A stretch of DNA of 13,289 nt from Chloroflexota bacterium. Lineage in GTDB: Bacteria; Chloroflexota; Anaerolineae; Anaerolineales; Villigracilaceae. The stretch spans positions 1 to 13,289 of the forward strand of contig JACPVD010000210.1 of assembly GCA_016191895.1 (NCBI GenBank). The letters are read 5' to 3'. The translations under genes were made by a program, and so were the position numbers. Below are positions 1 to 7,179 of this stretch, one piece after another. Numbering within the stretch: position 1 is the first letter of the stretch; every line of letters begins with the position of its first letter. The notes under the pieces are model-generated. The model searched no databases. It was not told where the DNA came from and saw only the letters and a program-made list of their open reading frames with translations.

Positions 1-1839
1 CACGCCAAAGCGCTTCACTGCATAGACAATCTGCGACCCATCCGGCGACCAGGCCGGCTGGCGCGCCTCGACACTGGGTGTCCCTTTCGTGGCCTGGACC
101 ACCGACGGGGTAGCGCCTCCCAGAGTCAGAATAAAAATTTCCATTTGTCCCGTTCGCAAGGATGCAAATGCGATCTTCGATCCATCCGGCGACCAGGCGG
201 GGTCGAAATCGCCGCCGGGAACGGTGGCAAGCGGCGTGAGATTATCTCCATCCGCATCGGCGATGTAAAGGCCGGCATCGTAATAGATTTCATCCATGCC
301 CTTGCACGGGGAAATAAATACAAACTTCTCCCCATCCGGCGACCAGGAAGGCTGGCATGCACCCTCGGGCATGTCTGTGATCTGCGTTACAGTCTGGCTG
401 GCGATGTCGGCTAGATAAATTTGCGGAATCCCCGAACGGTTGGAAGCATACGCAATTTGCCCGGAGCCTCCCACCGGCGTAGCCGCAGAAGTGGGAGTGG
501 AAGAAGGTAAAGGCGTAAAGGTGAGAGTCGCTGTCGGGGTGGCTGTGTATGTGTATTCGATGCCCACGTTCCCAGTCGCGGAAGGAAGCGGGGTATTCGT
601 CGGGCGGGAAGTTACAGTGGGAGGGATCGTCGTCTCAGTGAGCGTGGCGGTGGCCGTGAGGGTCTGGGTCGGAATCGGCGACGGAGTTGGGGATGACGTT
701 GTTGTGCTTGTCGGCATCAGAAACGGTATCGCGGCGCGGACATCGGCCGGCAGAATACCCGGCGCGACAAACGGAATGCTCCCCACAAATAACAGAATCA
801 GGATAAATATAAAACGAACCAGCGCATTGCGTCGCTTGCGATCGCGCTCTTTTTGTTTCTTCAGCGGTGAGATGAATTCCTGCTCTTCATCGACAACAGC
901 CGGGCCGGCAGACGGCAGGCTGGGAGTCTTTTCCTTTTTGATTTTCTCTTCAACAATCGCGCTGGGATCGTTTGGCAAGAAAGACTCAGCCGGGGGCGGC
1001 TCCACCACATAACTGCCGGGGATGTTTTGGGTGCGCGAGCCAAGCAGGGCTTTTTTGAATTCTTCCGCGGTCTGGAATCGATCGCTTGGGTCGACCGCCA
1101 TCGCCTTTTCGATCGTCGCAGCCAGGCGGCGCGAGATATTTGCGTTGCGCTTGCGAAGCGGGGTTAATTTGGCATTGTCCATGGCGCGGGCAAGGCCGTC
1201 TTCCGGGATGATGCCGCACAACACGGCGTACATCGTGGCGCCGAGCGAATAAATATCGGTGCGCGGATCGGTGCGGGCGGTGCCATATTGTTCCGGCGGG
1301 GAATAACCGGGCGTCATGGCGCGCGCGCCGGAACTGGTAGCCTGCGCCGACCCTTGGTACACCTTCGCCAAACCAAAGTCCACCAAAAAGATGTGGCCTT
1401 CCGGGGTGATCTTCACGTTCCCGGGCTTGATATCGCGGTGCAAAATGGGAGGCTTGCGGGTGTGCAGGTAGGCAAGCGCGTCGCAGATGGCCGCGCCGAT
1501 CTTTACCACATCCTCTTCGGGAACCGTGCCAATCCGCTCCATACGAAAGCGCAAGTCTTCGCCTTCGATAAAGTCCATCACGAGGTATTGACCCTGCTCG
1601 CCCAAATCGAAATGATCCGACACACGCGGCAGGTTTGGGTGGCGCAGGTTCGCCAGAATCACCGCCTCAAGGCGGAACTGGCGCATGTATTCATCTGTGG
1701 TAAACAGGTTTTCTTTGAGCGCAACTTCAACATGGAGGTTTTCATCCATGGCGCGATAAACCGACCCCATGCCGCCCTGGCCGAGGATTTCAACAACACG
1801 GTAACGATTATGAAGGATGGTATTTTTTTCGAGCGTCAT
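1..1839 (-). CDS. Membrane Ser/Thr protein kinase with PD40/TolB-like propeller, 3' end cut by window edge
   Basis: The minus frame is open from an ATG at 1839 to the window edge (613 codons, no stop). Residues 14-280 are a Hanks-type kinase: glycine loop GQGGMG at 20-25, ATP lysine K42 in VALKE, alpha-C glutamate E58, catalytic HRDIKPGN at 134-141 (D136), DFG at 154-156 and activation-segment end TPGYSPPEQ at 176-184. A charged linker leads to one membrane helix (about 340-358). A Thr/Pro/Ser-rich stalk (about 375-455) and repeats with the PD40/TolB motif WSPDG follow at about 499, 549 and 597. The family phosphorylates Ser/Thr of cytoplasmic targets; the propeller should lie outside the membrane and may sense a ligand, which is inference. 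The start is supported by AAGGG seven bases upstream. It is transcribed away from the transglutaminases. The substrate is unknown. Confidence 0.95.
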   Translation of the reverse strand, partial: MTLEKNTILHNRYRVVEILGQGGMGSVYRAMDENLHVEVALKENLFTTDEYMRQFRLEAVILANLRHPNLPRVSDHFDLGEQGQYLVMDFIEGEDLRFRMERIGTVPEEDVVKIGAAICDALAYLHTRKPPILHRDIKPGNVKITPEGHIFLVDFGLAKVYQGSAQATSSGARAMTPGYSPPEQYGTARTDPRTDIYSLGATMYAVLCGIIPEDGLARAMDNAKLTPLRKRNANISRRLAATIEKAMAVDPSDRFQTAEEFKKALLGSRTQNIPGSYVVEPPPAESFLPNDPSAIVEEKIKKEKTPSLPSAGPAVVDEEQEFISPLKKQKERDRKRRNALVRFIFILILLFVGSIPFVAPGILPADVRAAIPFLMPTSTTTSSPTPSPIPTQTLTATATLTETTIPPTVTSRPTNTPLPSATGNVGIEYTYTATPTATLTFTPLPSSTPTSAATPVGGSGQIAYASNRSGIPQIYLADIASQTVTQITDMPEGACQPSWSPDGEKFVFISPCKGMDEIYYDAGLYIADADGDNLTPLATVPGGDFDPAWSPDGSKIAFASLRTGQMEIFILTLGGATPSVVQATKGTPSVEARQPAWSPDGSQIVYAVKRFGV

Positions 1840-1900
1840 GTACAAACCCTTGATGAATCCAACGCCTGATGTGGAGCGGTTGGACTCCGATGTTCACGTG

Positions 1901-1909
1901 ATTATATCA
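1901..1909 (-). promoter_or_regulatory. Extended -10 promoter of the kinase gene
   Basis: Read on the minus strand this is TGATATAAT, a perfect TATAAT with the TG of an extended -10 one base before it. No good -35 is seen at 16-18 bp spacing, which extended -10 promoters tolerate. It would give a leader of about 55 nt ending in AAGGG (1847-1851), seven bases before the ATG. Confidence 0.6.
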
Positions 1910-2024
1910 GACGCCCCGCGAGATTAAACCTTACAAATAACCATGGCGCGACCCAGCCTGCGCCTGCGCCTTGAAGCGCGATAATAAAGGCAATACCGTT
2001 CTCGATCAGGGTTTACATACCATC

Positions 2025-2083
2025 CTCCAGTAGGGTTTTTCGCGCCGCTCAATTGACGGGCTGACTTCTTTTATTGTACACTC
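2025..2083 (+). promoter_or_regulatory. Promoter and shared upstream block of first transglutaminase gene
   Basis: Three blocks recur at identical spacing upstream of both transglutaminase genes. Here they are CTCCAGTAGGGTTTTT (2025-2040), nine bases, CAATTGACG (2050-2058), sixteen bases, TGTACACTC (2075-2083). TTGACG (2053-2058) fits a -35 and TACACT (2077-2082) a -10 with an 18-bp spacer. The ATG at 2089 begins seven bases after the -10, so transcription probably starts at or next to the start codon. The 16-base upstream block may bind an activator, which is inference. The rest of the gap 1840-2024 holds only the divergent kinase promoter. Confidence 0.7.
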
Positions 2084-2088
2084 AACCT

Positions 2089-4422
2089 ATGAATCAGTCA
2101 CCCGCCCGCCGTTGGGACCTGCCCTCGGCTGTCTTTTTATTTTTCGCGATTCTATTCTCCCTCTGGCGTTTGCAACTCACCGGCTGGACGGAGGGATTGG
2201 GCTACGTCCGCAATACGGCGATTTGGGGGCTTGTCATCGGGCTGGCGTTGGGGGCAAGCGCGTTCAAACGACGCGGAGTGGTTCTGCTGACAATCGGCTA
2301 CATGCTGGTCGTGTTCACCTGGCAATGGTTCAATTTGATTGACTTCGCAAAAGAAGACGCCTACCTCGGCGACAGGTTGTTGATTCTTGCGGGCAGGCTC
2401 CTGCTTGGGTTGAGCGAATACGTCGCCGGCCGGCCGGTGAAAGACCCGTTGTTCTTTATCGCCATGTTGTGCATTCCCTACTGGTTTATTTCGCTGATCA
2501 GCGGCTACCAGATGACGCGCCACGCCAACGCGCTCGCAGCCATATTACCCGGCGGCATCGTCATGTTCCTGGTCTTCCTCCTGCATTACACCGACGAAGA
2601 TTACAGTTGGTTATTCGGCGCGTATCTCTTTGCGGCATTTTTATTTTTAGGACGGCAGAAATATCTCGCCGATAAACGAAAATGGGACGCGCGCCGCGTG
2701 CAGATCCCCGTTGAAAGCGGCATGGATTTCAACAACACCATCCTCGCCAGCGCGGCAGTCGTCATCTTGCTGGTGTGGCTGATACCATCCGCCCTGCCGT
2801 ACAACAATGCAATACGAAAAACATGGAACGACACATCCAAAAAATGGTTTGCGCGAAACGAACGCTGGGAAAACATGTTCGCCTCCGCCAAACAGGATGC
2901 GGTTCCAGTCAACGATTTTTATCGCGACACCATGCCGCTCGGCACCTACGCCAAACAGGGCGAATCCATTGCCTTTCTCGTGTACACCCAGCCGTCGCCG
3001 GTGGAGCCGCCCCGTTTGTATTGGCGCGGCCGCATCTATGACCGTTTCGAAGACGGACGCTGGACAACATCGAACACAAAGAGCGCAACCTTCTCCCCGC
3101 ACAACAACGACCTTGAAATCGCAGACGCGCAAAATCGCATCGGGTTCGATTTCACATTCAACATGTATTTATCCGGGCAGACCATCCTCTACGCCGCGGC
3201 GCAACCGGTGTGGGTCAGCCACCCGGCAAACATCCTGTACAAAACGGTTTACGAAGGGGAACGACAGGAAAACGTTTCAGGCATGGCCGAAACGATGGAC
3301 ATCACCACCATGCAGGCCGTGCCCTTTCTTACAGAGGGAGAGTCGTATCACACCACATCGCTCATCGCGAATCCATCCGCCGACCAGTTGCGAACCGCCG
3401 GTGAGGAATATCCCGCATGGGTGACGGATGAATACCTGCAACTGCCGAACGACTTTTCCGTCCGCATTCAATCGCTTGCGTTCGAGATCACCGCCGATTC
3501 AAAAACACCCTACGATAAAACCGCCGCCATCACCGAGTATCTTCGCCAAGAAATCAAATACATCCCGTCGGTAAAACTCCCCGCCGAGTCTGTTGATCCG
3601 CTCGAATATTTTCTCTTCGATTCAAAGCAGGGTTTCTGCAATTATTACGCCAGCGCCGAAGTGTTGATGCTTCGTTCCATCGGAGTCCCGGCGCGGCTTG
3701 CGGTGGGCTTTGCGCAGGGCGAGTCGAATTTGCAAAACACGTTTTACACCGTCCGCGAACGCGACGCGCATGCCTGGCCCGAAGTGTATTTTCCAAAATA
3801 CGGCTGGGTCGAGTTCGAGCCGACCGTCAATCAGGCCGCACTGATCCGCCCCGATAAAAACGAAGAGCCTGAGCCCATCGCCACGCCGGAGATTCTCGCG
3901 CCCGATCCAATTATTCAGGAAGACGCCCCGCCCGAACCCGTGGACTCATCCCCGGCCGGATTCTTCACCCGAACTCGAATCATCTTAATCAGCCTTGCCG
4001 TGCTCGGACTCACCCTCAGCCTGTTCCTGTTTCTGATCAACAAAAGCCTGGCCTCGAACACCCGCGCCGCAATCGCGATCCGCTCGGCGATCGAAAGCGG
4101 GGCATGGCCTTCGCCAGCATGGTTGCAACATTGGGCGCGCTGGCTCGAACTGACCTCCATCGAAAGAGCCTTCCATAGCGTCAACACCGCCTTGACATGG
4201 ATGGACAAAACGCCGAACCTCCACGCCACACCCGCAGAACGCGCCGCAATGTTGACCGAACTCATCCCCGCCATTGCGCCTTCCGTCAACATCCTCCTGC
4301 GCGAGCACCACGCCGACCTGTTCACGCCGAACGCAGGAGACTCATCCCTCGCCCGCCGCGAGGCACGGAAGATCTTGTGGCGTGTTGCATATTTGAAGAT
4401 GAAGGAATTCGCGGCCAGGTAA
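2089..4422 (+). CDS. TgpA-type membrane transglutaminase-like protein, copy 1
   Basis: A 777-residue protein with the TgpA architecture. The N-terminal region has about seven hydrophobic helices (roughly 12-31, 42-60, 64-82, 113-135, 142-164, 172-192, 217-238). An extracytoplasmic region then leads into a transglutaminase core (about 445-580), a Pro/Glu-rich linker (about 583-622), one more helix (631-652) and a cytoplasmic tail with TPAERA, resembling DUF4129. Catalytic Cys is C517 in QGFCNYYAS and His is H561 in AHAWPEVYF. The third triad position carries Glu (E577 in FEPT) where TgpA has Asp. The family acts at the cell surface as amidase, protease or cross-linker; the substrate is unknown. 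A TTG at 2074 is in frame but lies inside the promoter, so the ATG at 2089 is preferred. Its paralogue lies 193 bp downstream. No MoxR/DUF58 partners are present. Confidence 0.92.
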   Translation: MNQSPARRWDLPSAVFLFFAILFSLWRLQLTGWTEGLGYVRNTAIWGLVIGLALGASAFKRRGVVLLTIGYMLVVFTWQWFNLIDFAKEDAYLGDRLLILAGRLLLGLSEYVAGRPVKDPLFFIAMLCIPYWFISLISGYQMTRHANALAAILPGGIVMFLVFLLHYTDEDYSWLFGAYLFAAFLFLGRQKYLADKRKWDARRVQIPVESGMDFNNTILASAAVVILLVWLIPSALPYNNAIRKTWNDTSKKWFARNERWENMFASAKQDAVPVNDFYRDTMPLGTYAKQGESIAFLVYTQPSPVEPPRLYWRGRIYDRFEDGRWTTSNTKSATFSPHNNDLEIADAQNRIGFDFTFNMYLSGQTILYAAAQPVWVSHPANILYKTVYEGERQENVSGMAETMDITTMQAVPFLTEGESYHTTSLIANPSADQLRTAGEEYPAWVTDEYLQLPNDFSVRIQSLAFEITADSKTPYDKTAAITEYLRQEIKYIPSVKLPAESVDPLEYFLFDSKQGFCNYYASAEVLMLRSIGVPARLAVGFAQGESNLQNTFYTVRERDAHAWPEVYFPKYGWVEFEPTVNQAALIRPDKNEEPEPIATPEILAPDPIIQEDAPPEPVDSSPAGFFTRTRIILISLAVLGLTLSLFLFLINKSLASNTRAAIAIRSAIESGAWPSPAWLQHWARWLELTSIERAFHSVNTALTWMDKTPNLHATPAERAAMLTELIPAIAPSVNILLREHHADLFTPNAGDSSLARREARKILWRVAYLKMKEFAAR

Positions 4423-4465
4423 CGCAAAACGAATTTTGTACTTTTCAAAGATTTTCAACGCCAGC

Positions 4466-4493
4466 GCGGTACGTACCGCAAACTTCAGTTTGC
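4466..4493. repeat. Two adjoining palindromes between the transglutaminase genes
   Basis: GCGGTACGTACCGC (4466-4479) is a perfect 14-bp palindrome. It overlaps by two bases GCAAACTTCAGTTTGC (4478-4493), which has seven-base arms around a two-base centre. They could be part of a dispersed palindromic repeat family, an operator pair, or RNA hairpins downstream of the first transglutaminase. The sequence alone does not decide. Confidence 0.6.
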
Positions 4494-4525
4494 ATCGGGC
4501 GCGGGCAGGATGTTGATTGCGCCTG

Positions 4526-4541
4526 GCGAAATAAATTTCGC
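4526..4541. repeat. Palindrome GCGAAAT-AA-ATTTCGC
   Basis: Two perfect seven-base arms flank a two-base centre, 10 bp before the promoter block of the second transglutaminase gene. The first gene has no counterpart at the matching position, so if it is an operator it is private to the second copy. It shares the two-base-centre form of the palindromes at 4478-4493, 9081-9100 and 9107-9124. Confidence 0.5.
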
Positions 4542-4544
4542 AAT

Positions 4545-4566
4545 ACCCTTCTCCAGTAGGGTTTTT
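4545..4566 (+). terminator. Possible weak terminator after first transglutaminase gene
   Basis: ACCCT (4545-4549) and AGGGT (4558-4562) can pair across an eight-base loop and run into five T. The stem is short. The right arm and T-run belong to the block that is also found upstream of the first transglutaminase gene, where the left arm is absent, so the shared block may be kept for promoter reasons instead. Confidence 0.3.
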
Positions 4567-4609
4567 GCTCCAATGCAATTGACGAATGCCCTGTATTCAA
4601 TGTACACTC
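4551..4609 (+). promoter_or_regulatory. Promoter and shared upstream block of second transglutaminase gene
   Basis: Same layout as upstream of the first copy: CTCCAGTAGGGTTTTT (4551-4566), nine bases, CAATTGACG (4576-4584), sixteen bases, TGTACACTC (4601-4609). The -35 is TTGACG (4579-4584) and the -10 is TACACT (4603-4608), spacer 18 bp. The ATG at 4616 begins eight bases after the -10, again implying a leaderless transcript. Each copy therefore has its own promoter. Confidence 0.7.
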
Positions 4610-4615
4610 GCGCTT

Positions 4616-7006
4616 ATGGATAAATCCATTGCCGCTCCCGACTTTTGGGAAAACGTAACCGCATCCATTAAACACAGCCTGCCCAAGCGGGAATGGGACT
4701 GGCAGGCCGCGGTACTTGCCGTTCTGCTTGTGCAAATCGCCGCCGCGCGGCTTTCGATCACCAAATGGGTTCCATCCCTGAATGTTGTCATCTTGTTGAG
4801 TTTTTATGCCGTATGTCTTGGATTGGTCATCGGATATGGCGGCCTCTCGCGCCGCAACGCCATTTGGATGGGCGTTGAATATGGATTGTTGCTCATCCCG
4901 CTGCAATTCCTGAAAGCGATTGAAACCACCGGCGTCCTGCACGAAGACCTGCGCGGAATCCTGGTTCGCCTTTTCGACTCGGTCGTATTCCTGGCCGAAA
5001 ACCAGCCGGTAAACGACACGATTTTCTTCCTGGCACTCATGTCCATTGGATTTTGGGCCATTGGCATGTACACGGGCTATCAACTGGCGCGGCATGGAAA
5101 TTTCATCCCAACTGTTGTTTCGCCCGGGTTGGCGATGCTGATCGTCCAGGTATACGATCCCTGGATCTCGCGCCGCGTGTGGGCGTTCGCCTTCTACTTC
5201 TTCGTTTCGCTGGCGCTCCTCGGACGTTGCAATTTCCTCAAAAACAGCATTTTTTGGAAAACAAAACGGGTCTTTCACACCACCGATTCCGAATGGGATA
5301 TTTCGCGAAGCGTCGTCAGTTTCGCCGCCGTTGCAGTGTTGGCGGTATGGGCGTTGCCTTCCGCGTTGAACGCTGTCGACTCCTTTGCGAGGGAATGGCG
5401 CGGTTTTGTCCGCCCCATCGAAAAGAAATTTTCCAACCCCGTCGCCGCGTTGGATTCGCCTTACGGCGCGCCTCCCAGCAGTGACTTCTACAGTTCGAGT
5501 CTCGGCTTGGGCGATAGCGCCCCGGTCAGCGATACGATCGTTTTTTCGGTGGAAGTAAATCACATCGAATCGGAGCCCACCCGCTATTACTGGCGCGGCA
5601 GGATTTACGATCATTACGAAAACGGCCAATGGACGAATACGGACGTCACGCGCCGCGACTTCGACCCCGATACCGACGAAATGCCTTTCGATATCACTCC
5701 CCTGCGAAGCGAAGCGATATTCACCGTCACGACAAATTTCCCGCGGCAGGAGTTGATCTATGCGCCGTCTGAAATGATCTGGGTCGATCGCGCAGGCCGC
5801 GTGGTTTCGACCACGGCAACGGATTCAGACGCCGACGTAAATGCCTGGATGGCATCCCCCAGCCTGGTCGCGGGAGACAGGTACCAGGTCCGATCGAGAA
5901 TCGCGAATCCAAGCATCGAGGAATTGCGCAATGCCGGAACAGAGTATCCCGCATGGGTAACGGATCGCTACCTTCAAGTCCCAACAGATGTTAAGCGGCC
6001 GCTTGAAACGCTGGCACAACGGGTTGCGGGGGCATATATCACCCCCTACAATAAGGCGCAGGCTGTGACGGCGTATCTGCGAAAGGAAATCCAATACACG
6101 ACCAAGTTGATCGATTCGCCGCCAAGTTATCAAGACCCGGTGGTGTGGTCGGTGTTCGAATACAAACAGGGATTCTGCATGTATTCCGCCAGCGCGGAAG
6201 TGTTGATGCTGCGCACGCTGGGGATTCCCGCGCGAATGGCGGTGGGATTCGCCGAAGGCGATTTCGACCCCGAAGAAAATCATTATGTGGTGACGCAAGC
6301 GGATTCGCACGCATGGCCGGAAGCGTATTTCCCGGGCATCGGCTGGGTGGAGTTCGAGCCTACTGGAAATCAGTCGCCGTTGAATCGCCCACAGCGGGAA
6401 ACCAGGGAGGAGACTGCGGGGCTGGAACCGGGTGATTCGACAAATAATCGCCCGGATCAAAATACCGACGATGAATTCGCCGAAAACCCCAATAACGATC
6501 CGCTTCTGCGCGAGGATGAATTGATGTCACGCGCAGCGCCAACGGCCGGCCCGGGGACAAGTCTTGCGCTATGGGCGGCGTTCTTAATTTTCTTTTCCGC
6601 CGGCGTCTACATCGTTCAACGTTATTCGTTTGCAAACCGCCTGCCGATCTACCTGCAAAGCCGCTACGCCAAAAACGGACAGCGCCCCCCGGCCTGGATT
6701 CAACGCTGGGCAAGTTGGGCGATCCTCGCGCCGGTGGAACGCGCTTTTCATGCCGTTGATTTGAGCCTGCGTTGGTTTGGCAGGTCGCAACCGGCGCATG
6801 TGACGCCTGTCGAGCGCGCAAACGCATTGGGGCGATTGCTCCCTTCCGCGCAGGAGGCCATCGCCACCCTCGAACGTGAGCATGAGATCATCCTGTTCAC
6901 AAACCATGACGGGAATCTCGCCGCCGCCCGCAAAGCCGCGCTTTCGATTCTCTTCGAGAGTCTGCGAAAGACGATCCGCGAAGGCCGGCGGCCGGTGATG
7001 GATTGA
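4616..7006 (+). CDS. TgpA-type membrane transglutaminase-like protein, copy 2
   Basis: A 796-residue paralogue of the preceding gene, similar along its length; compare PAWVTDRYLQVP here with PAWVTDEYLQLP in copy 1. About six or seven hydrophobic helices lie in the first 260 residues, then an extracytoplasmic region and a transglutaminase core (about 450-585) with C521 in QGFCMYSAS, H565 in SHAWPEAYF and E581 in FEPT. An Asp/Asn/Glu-rich linker (about 590-640), a helix (650-668) and a DUF4129-like tail with TPVERA follow. As in copy 1, the triad acid is Glu. An ATG at 4586 is in frame but lies between the -35 and -10, so 4616 is chosen. Likely role: surface processing of protein or peptide substrates. 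Two retained copies suggest different substrates or conditions, which is inference. Confidence 0.92.
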   Translation: MDKSIAAPDFWENVTASIKHSLPKREWDWQAAVLAVLLVQIAAARLSITKWVPSLNVVILLSFYAVCLGLVIGYGGLSRRNAIWMGVEYGLLLIPLQFLKAIETTGVLHEDLRGILVRLFDSVVFLAENQPVNDTIFFLALMSIGFWAIGMYTGYQLARHGNFIPTVVSPGLAMLIVQVYDPWISRRVWAFAFYFFVSLALLGRCNFLKNSIFWKTKRVFHTTDSEWDISRSVVSFAAVAVLAVWALPSALNAVDSFAREWRGFVRPIEKKFSNPVAALDSPYGAPPSSDFYSSSLGLGDSAPVSDTIVFSVEVNHIESEPTRYYWRGRIYDHYENGQWTNTDVTRRDFDPDTDEMPFDITPLRSEAIFTVTTNFPRQELIYAPSEMIWVDRAGRVVSTTATDSDADVNAWMASPSLVAGDRYQVRSRIANPSIEELRNAGTEYPAWVTDRYLQVPTDVKRPLETLAQRVAGAYITPYNKAQAVTAYLRKEIQYTTKLIDSPPSYQDPVVWSVFEYKQGFCMYSASAEVLMLRTLGIPARMAVGFAEGDFDPEENHYVVTQADSHAWPEAYFPGIGWVEFEPTGNQSPLNRPQRETREETAGLEPGDSTNNRPDQNTDDEFAENPNNDPLLREDELMSRAAPTAGPGTSLALWAAFLIFFSAGVYIVQRYSFANRLPIYLQSRYAKNGQRPPAWIQRWASWAILAPVERAFHAVDLSLRWFGRSQPAHVTPVERANALGRLLPSAQEAIATLEREHEIILFTNHDGNLAAARKAALSILFESLRKTIREGRRPVMD

Positions 7007-7036
7007 TTCCGCAGGTATACCCGGCACGGGAACAAA

Positions 7037-7053
7037 TTGCGTTTTTAACGCAA
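7037..7053 (+). terminator. Hairpin downstream of second transglutaminase gene
   Basis: TTGCGTT (7037-7043) and AACGCAA (7047-7053) form a perfect seven-base stem with a TTT loop, 31 bp after the stop. No T-run follows, so it is a poor rho-independent terminator and may be a structural end or a repeat. The AACGCAA arm is followed by a partial repeat, GACGCAA. Confidence 0.35.
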
Positions 7054-7132
7054 AGACGCAATGTATGACCGCGTTCAGTATAGAACTTGCGGACTCCGCC
7101 CGTGAGCGCGGACAAGTTGAAACTTATCCTAC

Positions 7133-7161
7133 GTGATAATTTTCCAGATACCCGTTATAAT
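7133..7161 (+). promoter_or_regulatory. Promoter of the adenylate cyclase gene
   Basis: A perfect TATAAT -10 lies at 7156-7161. GTGATA at 7133-7138 (four of six -35 matches) lies 17 bp upstream. The ATG at 7180 leaves a leader of only about a dozen bases and no Shine-Dalgarno is seen. Confidence 0.6.
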
Positions 7162-7179
7162 CTATGTGGTACTCGAATT

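Noticed and set aside
1288..1869. 193-codon plus-strand ORF
   Set aside because: It is antisense to the kinase domain, where HRDIKPGN, DFG and the glycine loop are clear on the minus strand.
4445..5629. 394-codon minus-strand ORF
   Set aside because: It lies antisense to the second transglutaminase gene and its promoter and shows no recognisable domain.
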